Assembly: GCA_002290645.2 (NCBI GenBank) | Contig: NMOS02000014.1 | Coordinates: 1-36,151, forward strand | Origin: Candidatus Aquirickettsiella gammari | Lineage (GTDB): Bacteria > Pseudomonadota > Gammaproteobacteria > Diplorickettsiales > Diplorickettsiaceae | Direction: 5' to 3' | DNA: 36,151 nucleotides | In this document: in pieces, positions 8,771 to 16,939 of the stretch | Numbering within the stretch: the stretch's first letter is position 1 | How the letters are laid out: every line of letters starts with the position of its first letter | Position numbers and translations under genes: made by a program | Notes under the pieces: generated by a model | Databases searched by the model: none | What the model was told of the DNA's origin: nothing | What the model saw: the letters and a program-made list of their open reading frames with translations, nothing else

Positions 8771-10276
8771 ATGCTAGCTAACCACTCTAAATTTATGGCG
8801 CTGATGGCCGGTGTTTGTGGATTGAGTTTACTGGGAGATGTTGCTTTAGCGGATGAAAGCATCCAATCGGGTAGCAATAATCAACTCGTTAGGCGATTGG
8901 ATAAACGAACGCAAACTTTAGAGTCGCAATTACGGTGTGTCCAGAGGCAATTGGCAACGGGCAAGCAAAAACCAAGCTCTAATCCAACACGCTCAGATGC
9001 GCGCTTAATCTCTCCTTCTGATCATCCTATATTTATTGTCGGGACACCGGTTATTAGTTCGCCTTACATCGGGATTAATTCAGAATTTAATGCCTCTGAT
9101 TTAATAGTAAATCAGCCTTATGTCAACGAAGATCTTTACCTGCTACAACAACAGCAGCAGATTTTCAATTATTTGCGACAAAATTGTTATTCTTTTCCAG
9201 ATACACCAGTAGTTAACCTCAGCGGAAAGATAGAGGCGCAAATTTTTCATACCAATCATATTGACAATTTCCAAAATAATTCCGCCGCCGATATTGATTT
9301 AACCGCTATCGAATTGGATACCGAAATCTTAGTTAATCAGTGGACGACAGGTTTAATGGCTTTTGTTTATGATAATTCCCTGCCGAGTATTTCGCCAAGA
9401 CGTATTGATAATTCACGTCTTTTTTTAGAACGCGGGTTTTTAACCTTTGGAAATTTGTCGAAGTTTCCTATGTATGGGACCATCGGTCAATTTTATGTAC
9501 CGTTTGGTCAATATTCTTCAGCCATGATAAGCAATCCGTTTACTAAGATATTAGGAAGAACCAAAGCCAGGGCGGTTGCATTGGGTTTTTCGAGACAATT
9601 TAATGTTGAAAATAATTTAAATTTAGCTGCTTTTATCTTTAGTGGTCCTAGCAGAACCAGTCTCAACAATAATGGACTGCATAATTACGGAGCTAATGTC
9701 GACTATACATTGACTAAACCTAAATGGAATATCGATGTGGCTGCTAGCTATATTCGTAATATTGCCGACGCCTTAGGTATGCAGCATAACGGGAACTCCT
9801 CGGGGCCAGGCAACTTTGATGGTTTTGCAACCAATAATATGACTGAAATACTTAACCCAGTGCCTGGTTTAGATGCGCGTGCCACTTGGAGCATGGGGGC
9901 ATTTAGCCTGACCGGTGAATGGGTCGCTGCGAGTCATTCATTTGCTCAATCTGTGCTATCGTTTGATAATCAAGGGGCTAAGCCAGGAGCATTTCATACC
10001 GAGCTCGCTTATAAGTTTAATGTATTTACCAAGCCAAGTGCCTTTATCATAGGTTACGATCAATCACAGCAGGCATTAGCGCTACTTATTCCTAAAAAAC
10101 GCTATATAGCCACAGTGAGTACATCAATTTTGAAAGATACTATCGAAAGTTTAGAATTTCGTCACGATATTGATTATAATGTGAACGATGTCGGAATCGG
10201 CCAATCACTTGCCCCCATTAATGGAACGGGAAAAAGCAGTAATACAATTACTTTACAAGTGGGTTTATATTTTTGA
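8771..10276 (+). CDS. LbtU/UPF0422-family outer-membrane porin, diverged copy 3
   Basis: A 501-residue relative of the two porins upstream. The signal peptide (MLANHSKFMALMAGVCGLSL..., cleavage near ALA/DE) is followed by a short predicted coiled coil around 38-65 (heptad-like leucines in RRLDKRTQTLESQLRCVQRQ), then a proline/serine-rich linker with a glutamine run near 127-131, then the barrel. The shared landmark FYVPFGQY followed by a PxTKI.. strand corresponds to EYVPFGQY of copies 1 and 2, and the chain ends in LQVGLYF with a terminal phenylalanine, the classic outer-membrane signal. The coiled coil may form a trimer or periplasmic stalk (inference). Spacing and sequence distance suggest an older duplication than copies 1 and 2. 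Confidence 0.75.
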   Translation: MLANHSKFMALMAGVCGLSLLGDVALADESIQSGSNNQLVRRLDKRTQTLESQLRCVQRQLATGKQKPSSNPTRSDARLISPSDHPIFIVGTPVISSPYIGINSEFNASDLIVNQPYVNEDLYLLQQQQQIFNYLRQNCYSFPDTPVVNLSGKIEAQIFHTNHIDNFQNNSAADIDLTAIELDTEILVNQWTTGLMAFVYDNSLPSISPRRIDNSRLFLERGFLTFGNLSKFPMYGTIGQFYVPFGQYSSAMISNPFTKILGRTKARAVALGFSRQFNVENNLNLAAFIFSGPSRTSLNNNGLHNYGANVDYTLTKPKWNIDVAASYIRNIADALGMQHNGNSSGPGNFDGFATNNMTEILNPVPGLDARATWSMGAFSLTGEWVAASHSFAQSVLSFDNQGAKPGAFHTELAYKFNVFTKPSAFIIGYDQSQQALALLIPKKRYIATVSTSILKDTIESLEFRHDIDYNVNDVGIGQSLAPINGTGKSSNTITLQVGLYF

Positions 10277-10293
10277 ACACAAATAGTTATTAC

Positions 10294-10323
10294 CTAAGAA
10301 CAGAAAAATGATCATTTTCTTAG
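10294..10323 (+). terminator. Weak hairpin after the third porin
   Basis: CTAAG (10294-10298) pairs with CTTAG (10319-10323) around a 14-base palindrome AAAATGATCATTTT (10305-10318). It lies 18 bases after the porin stop and before coaBC. It is AT-rich with no real T tract, so it may be a weak terminator or an operator-like palindrome. Confidence 0.3.
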
Positions 10324-10348
10324 CCGCGCTCTGCTTTCCTATAAGTCC

Positions 10349-11575
10349 ATGAAAAAGCGTATCTTATTAGGGATTACGGGCAGTATTGCCGCCTATAAAA
10401 CTCCGGAGTTAATTCGAAAACTCAAACAACAAAATTATGAGGTTCGGGTTGTGTTAACCCAAGGTGGCAAAGCCTTTGTAGCCCCCTTAACACTCCAAGC
10501 TGTTTCACAACACAAGATCTATGAATCGCTCATGGATGTAGAATCCGAAGCGGCGATGGGTCATATTGACTTAGCCCGTTGGCCGGATTGTATTTTGATT
10601 GCGCCGGCAAGCGCGCATATTATCGCTAAATTAGCCCATGGTTTTGCTGATGAGTTATTGAGTGCCTTATGTTTAGCCTCTGCTCATGCGCGATTTATTA
10701 TAGCGCCTGCTATGAATCAAGCGATGTGGTCCAATAGCGCCACGCAAGATAATGTTAATAAATTAAAGGAAAGAGCTTACTTGTTTCTGGGTCCTGGAAA
10801 GGGGAGTCAAGCTTGCGGTGATGTCGGTTTAGGGCGAATGTTAGAACCCGTAGAGATAGTGGATGCTTTATCCAAAGTATTTATTAAACCTTATTTACAA
10901 GGCCAAAAAATTTTAATTACCGCAGGTCCCACCCAAGAGTTTATTGATCCAGTGCGCTATTTATCCAATCGTAGCTCAGGAAAAATGGGTTTTGCCTTAG
11001 CGCAGGCGGCTATAGAAGCAGGCGCCGAGGTTACCCTGATTTGCGGGCCTGTTGCCTTAACGCCGCCTAGCAAATTAAAGTTTATTGCGGTGAAAACAGC
11101 CTCTGAAATGCTACTTGCTGTTCAGAGTGAAATAAACCAACACTCTATTTTTATAAGTTCAGCTGCAGTAGCTGATTATCAAATTATTAATCCTGCGCCG
11201 CAAAAGGTTAAAAAATCAACGGTGGATTTAGTTTTACAGCTAAAGCCAACGGTTGATATCTTAGCGACGATTAGTCAAATGAATTTAAAGCCTAGGCCTT
11301 TACTAGTTGGTTTTGCGGCAGAAACAGAATATACCTTAAAGTTTGCTGAGGAAAAACGACGTAGTAAAAATATAGATTTAATGGTGGTCAATGATGTTAG
11401 CCAAGCAAATATTGGTTTCGATAGTGATGAAAACGAAGTGACTATTTTATCCGCCGATATTCCGCTGCATTTAGCCTGTGCTAGTAAACAACTTATTGCA
11501 CAACAATTATTGCACGTAATAGCGCAGCGGATATTAGCGGTTAAAAGTGCAACTCAAGAAATAATCTATGATTAA
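10349..11575 (+). CDS. coaBC: Bifunctional phosphopantothenoylcysteine decarboxylase / synthetase
   Basis: 408 residues covering both CoA-pathway activities. The N-terminal CoaC half is a flavodoxin-like FMN decarboxylase: LLGITGSIAAYKTPEL at the start, catalytic H72 in MGHIDLARW, PAMNQAMW at 120-127, and C156 in ACGDVGLGRM. The C-terminal CoaB half joins cysteine to 4'-phosphopantothenate with CTP: LITAGPTQEFIDPVRYLSN at 189-207, then SSGKMG, and a lysine-rich PQKVKKS loop. All key residues I know of are present and the length is normal. It lies 166 bases upstream of panB on the same strand, forming a pantothenate/CoA group. The partner dut often found beside coaBC is absent. Confidence 0.95.
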   Translation: MKKRILLGITGSIAAYKTPELIRKLKQQNYEVRVVLTQGGKAFVAPLTLQAVSQHKIYESLMDVESEAAMGHIDLARWPDCILIAPASAHIIAKLAHGFADELLSALCLASAHARFIIAPAMNQAMWSNSATQDNVNKLKERAYLFLGPGKGSQACGDVGLGRMLEPVEIVDALSKVFIKPYLQGQKILITAGPTQEFIDPVRYLSNRSSGKMGFALAQAAIEAGAEVTLICGPVALTPPSKLKFIAVKTASEMLLAVQSEINQHSIFISSAAVADYQIINPAPQKVKKSTVDLVLQLKPTVDILATISQMNLKPRPLLVGFAAETEYTLKFAEEKRRSKNIDLMVVNDVSQANIGFDSDENEVTILSADIPLHLACASKQLIAQQLLHVIAQRILAVKSATQEIIYD

Positions 11576-11685
11576 AGTAAGTGATTGATGCTAAAAACTA
11601 ATACTTCAAACTACGGATATTTGCTCTAACCCATTGTAGTAGAGACAATCGTTTAATAAGACATACACAATATGAGGACTTGATC

Positions 11686-11742
11686 ATGCGACAGGTACCT
11701 AGTGTTCTTGGCTTTTACCTTGCTCTGCAGGTATTTGGCTGA
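11686..11742 (+). CDS. 18-codon leader ORF overlapping panB
   Basis: ATG at 11686 opens an ORF encoding MRQVPSVLGFYLALQVFG and ending in a TGA that shares its last base with the panB ATG (TGATG at 11740-11744). A good ribosome-binding site, GAGGA, lies seven bases before the ATG, whereas panB has no such site of its own except inside this ORF. This arrangement is typical of translational coupling or a regulatory leader peptide. It could also be the remnant of a longer gene. The peptide has three Val and three Leu codons, suggestive but weak for attenuation by branched-chain supply. Confidence 0.5.
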   Translation: MRQVPSVLGFYLALQVFG

Positions 11743-12527
11743 TGAATGCTTTAGATTTCAGCCAAAAAAAAATAATCCGAGAAAAAATTGTGATACTGAC
11801 GTGTTACGATTATAGCAGTGCAAAGATCCTTAATAATTCCTCGCTTGATGCCTTGTTAGTCGGTGATAGTCTTGCCATGACTATGCACGGTTTCAAAGAT
11901 ACCTTTATGGCAACTCTTGCGATGATGGAGCTTCATACCGCGGCGGTGAGTCGTGGCGCTAATGATAAATTTATCATTAGCGATCTTCCTTTTTTAAGTT
12001 ATCGTAAGTCAAAAAAACACAGTGTTACGGCGGCACAAAAGCTTATTCAAGCCGGTGCACAAGCAGTGAAATTAGAAGGCGTGGCTGGAAATCTCGCATT
12101 AATTACCCATTTAGTTGAATCAGGTATTCCTGTCATGGGTCATCTCGGTTTGACGCCACAATTGGTCCATACTTTAGGGGGGTATAAGGTCCAAGGGAAA
12201 ACCCTCGCTGCGGCCGAGCGCTTAAAGCAAGATGCTTTGGCTTTAGAGCAGGCAGGTTGCTTTGCGCTGGTACTCGAATGTGTTCCTTCACAGCTCGCCA
12301 AAGAAATTACTGCTACGCTAAAAATTGCCACTATTGGTATTGGCGCAGGACCTGATACGGATGGACAAGTCTTAGTATTCCAGGATTTATTGGGTCTTAA
12401 TCTTGATTTCAAAGCTAAATTTGTTAAGCAGTTTTTGAATGCAGGCCAATTGTTTTGTGAAACAGTGGATCACTACAGTGACTGTGTGAAACAGGGGCAA
12501 TTTCCAAGCCATGAACATAGTTACTAA
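11742..12527 (+). CDS. panB: 3-methyl-2-oxobutanoate hydroxymethyltransferase
   Basis: 261 residues, normal length. PanB adds a hydroxymethyl group from 5,10-methylene-THF to 2-oxoisovalerate, giving ketopantoate, the first committed step to pantothenate. The (beta-alpha)8 barrel signatures are present: LVGDSLAMTMHG at 39-50 and SDLPF at 80-84 supply the metal-binding aspartates, VKLEG at 109-113, GHLGLTPQ at 133-140, and the catalytic glutamate 179 in LVLECVPS. GIGAGPDTDGQVLV closes the core. Its stop overlaps panC by 17 bases, so the two are co-translated. The start overlaps an upstream 18-codon ORF. Confidence 0.95.
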   Translation: MNALDFSQKKIIREKIVILTCYDYSSAKILNNSSLDALLVGDSLAMTMHGFKDTFMATLAMMELHTAAVSRGANDKFIISDLPFLSYRKSKKHSVTAAQKLIQAGAQAVKLEGVAGNLALITHLVESGIPVMGHLGLTPQLVHTLGGYKVQGKTLAAAERLKQDALALEQAGCFALVLECVPSQLAKEITATLKIATIGIGAGPDTDGQVLVFQDLLGLNLDFKAKFVKQFLNAGQLFCETVDHYSDCVKQGQFPSHEHSY

Positions 12528-13284
12528 GCTTGTTGAATGGCAAGCTATAAGAAAACAATATACGCATCAAACTATCGGTTTTGTACATACCATGGGCCAT
12601 TTACACGCAGGCCATCTGAGTCTTTGTGCTCGTGCGCAACAAGAAAATGAGCTAACCGTAGCGGCTATTTTTGTTAACGCAAGCCAATTTAATCAAACAG
12701 AGGATTTTGTCCACTATCCGCGTAGCTTAGAAGAAGACCAAGCTTTATTAGAGAAGCAAAAAATTGATTATTTACTATTACTCGATGCAGAGACGGTTTA
12801 CCCGGATAATTATCAAGTCCAAATCCATGAGACGAGTAAACTGAGTAAAGAATTAGAAGCTAAGTTTCGTCCGGGGCATTTTATCGGGATGTTAACGGTA
12901 GTGTTGAAATATCTACATATTGTTAAGCCAACTCGTTCCTATTATGGCGAAAAAGATTATCAACAACTGTTGCTTATCAAAAAAATGGTTCAAGCACTTT
13001 TTTTAGAGGTCGAAGTGGTTGGCTGCCCTACTGTGCGTGCTAGCGATGGTTTGGCATTAAGTTCAAGAAATTCCCGCTTAACGGCACAGCAGCGTGAAAA
13101 AGCGGCTTATTTTCCAGCTATTTTGAATCAAGCGGCAACATCAGAAGTGGCTGTACAGCAATTAGAAAACCTAGGATTTAAGGTTGATTATGTGGCCGAT
13201 CAATGGGGGCGACGTTTAGCGGCTGTTTATGTCGGCGAAGTAAGATTAATTGATGCCTTACTAATTCCGCAGCTAGCTACTTGA
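12511..13284 (+). CDS. panC: Pantothenate synthetase
   Basis: 257 residues, somewhat shorter than the 283 of E. coli, mainly in the C-terminal domain. PanC joins pantoate and beta-alanine with ATP in the cytoplasm. The class I synthetase motifs are visible: HTMGHLHAGHLSL at 26-38 (HxGH), FVNASQFN, a GEKDYQQ segment, and LALSSRN in the KMSKS-like loop. One oddity: the usual proline of PTMG is a histidine (H26) and the residue after MG is also histidine. The catalytic HxGH histidines are kept, so I expect activity. The gene overlaps panB by 17 bases. panD, which supplies beta-alanine, is not in the window. Confidence 0.93.
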   Translation: MNIVTKLVEWQAIRKQYTHQTIGFVHTMGHLHAGHLSLCARAQQENELTVAAIFVNASQFNQTEDFVHYPRSLEEDQALLEKQKIDYLLLLDAETVYPDNYQVQIHETSKLSKELEAKFRPGHFIGMLTVVLKYLHIVKPTRSYYGEKDYQQLLLIKKMVQALFLEVEVVGCPTVRASDGLALSSRNSRLTAQQREKAAYFPAILNQAATSEVAVQQLENLGFKVDYVADQWGRRLAAVYVGEVRLIDALLIPQLAT

Positions 13285-13324
13285 TATTAAGATTCTCGTA
13301 TAACTTCTGTGGCAGTATAAATTT

Positions 13325-15445
13325 TTATAAGGCAAGATGACGGGTAATCTTTACAGTATATTGAATGGTGCGTAGTGATCGAATTACTTTCGCCAAGTGT
13401 TTTCGATTGAGCACCGACAAGGTAAAGTGAACGACACTGTGCCTTCTATCATGGCTTTCGACCTTGATATTCTCAATATTGGCTTCGGCTTTGGCAATGT
13501 TATGGGTTAGCTGTGCCAGCACACCGTGCTGGTTGAGGGTTTCAATACGAATATCGGTTTTAAAAAAACCATCAGTTTGTTTTTCCCATTGTATTGAAAT
13601 AGCCCGCTCTGGATTTTTTTTGATAAGACGTAAGGCATATTTGCAGCGTTGTAGATGCGCTGTAAGACCATGTCCGGCATTAAGCAGACCTATCATTTCA
13701 TCACCTGGAATGGGTCTGCAGCATTCAGCGTAGTTTATTAAACTATTTTTGGTATCTTTAAGAAATAAGGGCAGTGAATTAATAGGATTCTTAAAATTAG
13801 CTTTAAGGCCGCATAAAGAAGAAGCAACTATGGCCGGGTGTATATAGCCCAGACCTATTGCTTCGAGTAAGTCTTCTAATGAATCACATTGAAATTTTTG
13901 TAGTGTTTTACCGAGATTTTTAGAATTTAGATGAGTGCTGTCTTTTCCTAAAGGGATTAAGTGATTATCAAGCAGGCGTTGGCCTAATTGTACCGCTTCA
14001 TTATGTTGCTTGGCTTTAAAAAATTGTCTGATATGGCTTCGAGTTCTTCCAGTGACTACAAATTCTAGCCAGCGCGAATCCGGGAAGGTTTTTGTATCGG
14101 TAATGATTTCCACCGTTTGGCCACTTTGTAAATGGGTATTCAGTGGAACTAAGTGCTTATTTATTCTTGCTGCAATACAATGATTTCCTATATCTGAATG
14201 TATCGCGTAAGCAAAATCGATGGGCGTTGCTTTGTGCGGGAGTTCAATAATATCACCTTTAGGGGTAAAGATATAAATGTCGGTAGGAAAGAGATCAATT
14301 TTGATTGTTTCCATAAACTCTAGAGAACTAGGTGTTGTTTGTTGAATATCAAGGAGACGTTTGAGCCATTCGCGTGCGCGCAAATGCGGGCGGAGATCAC
14401 TGGATTTATTTTTTTTTTCTTCTAGCCAATAACTGACAATGCCGTGATCCGCACCATTATCCATCGTAGTTGTGCGGATTTGTATGTGGATTGAATTGGC
14501 AAAAGGGCCAAATAAAGTAGTGTGCAAGGCTTGATAAGCATTAGCCTTTGGTAAAGCAATATAATCGTGGAAGTGATCGGGTAGTGGTTTGTAAAGGTTG
14601 TGGACGGCACCTAATACTCGATAACAGCTATCGATACTATCTACAATGATGCAAAAAATAGGAATATCAATAATTTCATTAAAAGCTAGATGATTTTCCC
14701 GCATTTTTTTATAGATTTGATAGAGATGCTTTTTTTTATGCCAAATCGCATGAAAAGGCAGATGATGCTGGTCTAAACACTCTTTTAAGGAGGACTCTAT
14801 TTTATGAATAGTTGCTTTATGTTTACGTCTATTTTTTTGTACGGTTTCTTGTAAGGTACGATAACGCCAAGGATAAAGGTTTGAAAAACATAGATCTTCT
14901 AATTCAATTCGTACCGTATGCATACCTAAACGTTGTGCAATAGGGGCATAAATATCAAGGGTTTCCTTAGCAATACGCTGACGTTTTTCTGCTGGGACAG
15001 CCGATAGCGTGCGCATGTTATGCAAACGGTCCGCTAATTTAATGATAATAATGCGGATATCTTTTGCCATCGCAAGCAACATTTTGCGAAAATTTTCAGC
15101 TTGAGCTTCGGCTCGGCTTTGAAATTGAATTTGGGTCAGTTTACTCATCCCATCGACAAGCTCAGCAATTTCTCGACCAAATGTGCTTGTTAAAACATTT
15201 TTCTCAATAGAGGTATCTTCAATGACGTCATGTAAGATGGCGACGATAAGGGTTTGTACATCCATACGCATTTGCGCCAGGATCTTTGCAACCGCAATAG
15301 GGTGACTGATGTAAGGGTCACCACTGTGACGTTGTTGACCGGAATGAGCTTTAGCGGCAAATTGATAAGCAGTATAAACCTGTCGTATTTGCTCAGGCGA
15401 TAGATAAGTGAGTAATTCTTGTTTGAGGTCACTAAACATGTACAT
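13325..15445 (-). CDS. spoT: SpoT-family (p)ppGpp hydrolase with decayed synthetase domain
   Basis: 706 residues with the full RelA/SpoT layout: HD hydrolase (about 25-180), synthetase (about 230-345), TGS (about 382-445), a conserved-cysteine zone (ECCRPIPGD near 574) and a C-terminal ACT domain (about 630-706). The hydrolase looks intact: R39, H48, H72-D73, E76-D77 and D139 in KLADRLHN. The synthetase does not: GREKHLYSIY of E. coli SpoT reads HKKKHLYQIY, AFR before IIV reads IFC, GRVKDYIA reads DHFHDYIA, and the catalytic glutamate of EVQIRT is H320. It is therefore probably hydrolase-only. It follows rpoZ by 20 bases, the usual order. The start at 15445 sits six bases after GGGGGA; an ATG at 15439 is possible. 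Confidence 0.92.
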   Translation of the reverse strand: MYMFSDLKQELLTYLSPEQIRQVYTAYQFAAKAHSGQQRHSGDPYISHPIAVAKILAQMRMDVQTLIVAILHDVIEDTSIEKNVLTSTFGREIAELVDGMSKLTQIQFQSRAEAQAENFRKMLLAMAKDIRIIIIKLADRLHNMRTLSAVPAEKRQRIAKETLDIYAPIAQRLGMHTVRIELEDLCFSNLYPWRYRTLQETVQKNRRKHKATIHKIESSLKECLDQHHLPFHAIWHKKKHLYQIYKKMRENHLAFNEIIDIPIFCIIVDSIDSCYRVLGAVHNLYKPLPDHFHDYIALPKANAYQALHTTLFGPFANSIHIQIRTTTMDNGADHGIVSYWLEEKKNKSSDLRPHLRAREWLKRLLDIQQTTPSSLEFMETIKIDLFPTDIYIFTPKGDIIELPHKATPIDFAYAIHSDIGNHCIAARINKHLVPLNTHLQSGQTVEIITDTKTFPDSRWLEFVVTGRTRSHIRQFFKAKQHNEAVQLGQRLLDNHLIPLGKDSTHLNSKNLGKTLQKFQCDSLEDLLEAIGLGYIHPAIVASSLCGLKANFKNPINSLPLFLKDTKNSLINYAECCRPIPGDEMIGLLNAGHGLTAHLQRCKYALRLIKKNPERAISIQWEKQTDGFFKTDIRIETLNQHGVLAQLTHNIAKAEANIENIKVESHDRRHSVVHFTLSVLNRKHLAKVIRSLRTIQYTVKITRHLAL

Positions 15446-15465
15446 GTAAGTTCCCCCAATTTTTA

Positions 15466-15705
15466 TTAAAAACCTGTAGATGATGACCTATTAGCATCAC
15501 TTTCTTTATCGGACTTTTCCTCCGCTTCATTGAGCCGACCACTGGCGATTTCTCTTAAGGCGATGACGGTAGGCTTATCATTTTCAGGATCAACCAAGGC
15601 CATACCCCCTTTGGCAATCTGCCGTGCTCGTTTCGAGGCGACAATAACTAACTCAAAATGGTTTTTAACCTTTTTTAAACAATCTTCAACAGTAACACGT
15701 GCCAT
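15466..15705 (-). CDS. rpoZ: RNA polymerase omega subunit
   Basis: 79 residues, slightly shorter than the 91 of E. coli. It begins [20 protein letters not shown], and the [12 protein letters not shown] stretch is the part of omega that latches onto beta-prime and helps assemble RNA polymerase. [12 protein letters not shown] completes the conserved core; the last 20 residues are polar, acidic and serine-rich and not conserved. It is directly upstream of spoT, as in most gammaproteobacteria, but gmk, the usual first gene of the cluster, is missing: gapA lies upstream instead, 200 bases away. Confidence 0.95.
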   Translation of the reverse strand: MARVTVEDCLKKVKNHFELVIVASKRARQIAKGGMALVDPENDKPTVIALREIASGRLNEAEEKSDKESDANRSSSTGF

Positions 15706-15906
15706 AGGATTTCTCTATTTATTGAACGAAACGGAACCTAGTACTATATCATTATTTGGCTATATCTCTACTATCTTCACACCTAATTAAATTATAGCCT
15801 CTTTTTTTCAAGTCTTAACTGTCTTCCCCAGCGCGGTAGGAAACTTAGGTCACACTTAATAAAAATGTGAGTGTAAGCACTTTTTCAAGCTTTTCTGGGG
15901 TTTAAA

Positions 15907-16926
15907 TTAAGCCGCTTTCATCAAGGCGGTGGTAACGTCAAGCATCCTATTAGAAAAGCCCCATTCATTATCATACCAAGCAAGTACTTTAACAAAATCA
16001 CCAATAACTCGCGTTTGTGACGCATCCACTGTGGAAGAAGCGGAATTATGGTTGTAATCTATAGAAACAAGTGCTTCTTCACTGTAATTGAGCACACCCT
16101 GGAGTGCTTTTTCTTCCGAAGCTTTTTTTAAGATTTGATTGACTTCCATGGCCGTTGTGGCACGTTTTGACTGAAAACTTAAATCGACTAAAGAGACATT
16201 TATCGTAGGAACACGTATCGCTAAACCATCCAGTTTGCCGGCCAATTCAGGTAAAACCAAACCGAGTGCCGATGCAGCGCCTGTTTTAGTAGGAATCATC
16301 GAATGCGTGGCGGATCGAGCGCGATACATATCAGGATGATAAGTATCGATAAGTACTTGATCATTGGTGTAAGAATGAATGGTAGTCATCAATCCTTGAA
16401 GAATACCTAGATGTTCATGTAAGGCTTTTGCCAGAGGTGCTAAGCAATTGGTCGTGCAGGATGCGTTTGAAATAATGCGATGACTACTTTTTAAGGTATG
16501 TTGATTAACGCCATATACGATAGTCGCATCAACACCTTTGCCGGCCGGCGCGGAAATTAACACCTTTTTTGCCCCCGCGTTGATATGTTTAGCAGCTTTA
16601 TCAGGGGCGGTGAATAAACCGGTACACTCATGAACTACATCGATATTTAATGCTTTCCAGTGTAGTTTTTCTGGATCCCGTTCCGAAATTATTTTTATCC
16701 GCTGATTATTGACGACTAAATAATCCTTATCGATGCTAACTGTTCCAGGAAACTTTCCGTGCGTGGTATCATAACGGGTTAAATGGGCATTAATATCAAT
16801 ATTACCTAAATCATTAATCGCAATAATCTCTATGTTATGTTGATTAGGGTTTTCAAAAAGAGCTCTTAAAATATTACGACCGATACGGCCGTAACCATTG
16901 ATAGCAATACGTGTTGTTGTCATCAT
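15907..16926 (-). CDS. gapA: Glyceraldehyde-3-phosphate dehydrogenase
   Basis: 339 residues, normal length. It oxidises glyceraldehyde-3-phosphate to 1,3-bisphosphoglycerate with NAD. The N-terminal Rossmann motif [10 protein letters not shown] is at 9-18; the catalytic [12 protein letters not shown] places the nucleophile at C157 and the activating histidine at H184 in TIHSYTNDQ. The C-terminal [12 protein letters not shown] is complete. GAGGA lies six bases before the first of two consecutive ATGs, so I take the upstream one. It follows tkt by 13 bases; a tkt-gap order is familiar in proteobacteria, where pgk usually follows, but here no pgk does and rpoZ comes next. Confidence 0.95.
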   Translation of the reverse strand: MMTTTRIAINGYGRIGRNILRALFENPNQHNIEIIAINDLGNIDINAHLTRYDTTHGKFPGTVSIDKDYLVVNNQRIKIISERDPEKLHWKALNIDVVHECTGLFTAPDKAAKHINAGAKKVLISAPAGKGVDATIVYGVNQHTLKSSHRIISNASCTTNCLAPLAKALHEHLGILQGLMTTIHSYTNDQVLIDTYHPDMYRARSATHSMIPTKTGAASALGLVLPELAGKLDGLAIRVPTINVSLVDLSFQSKRATTAMEVNQILKKASEEKALQGVLNYSEEALVSIDYNHNSASSTVDASQTRVIGDFVKVLAWYDNEWGFSNRMLDVTTALMKAA

Positions 16927-16939
16927 AATTGTTCCTCGT

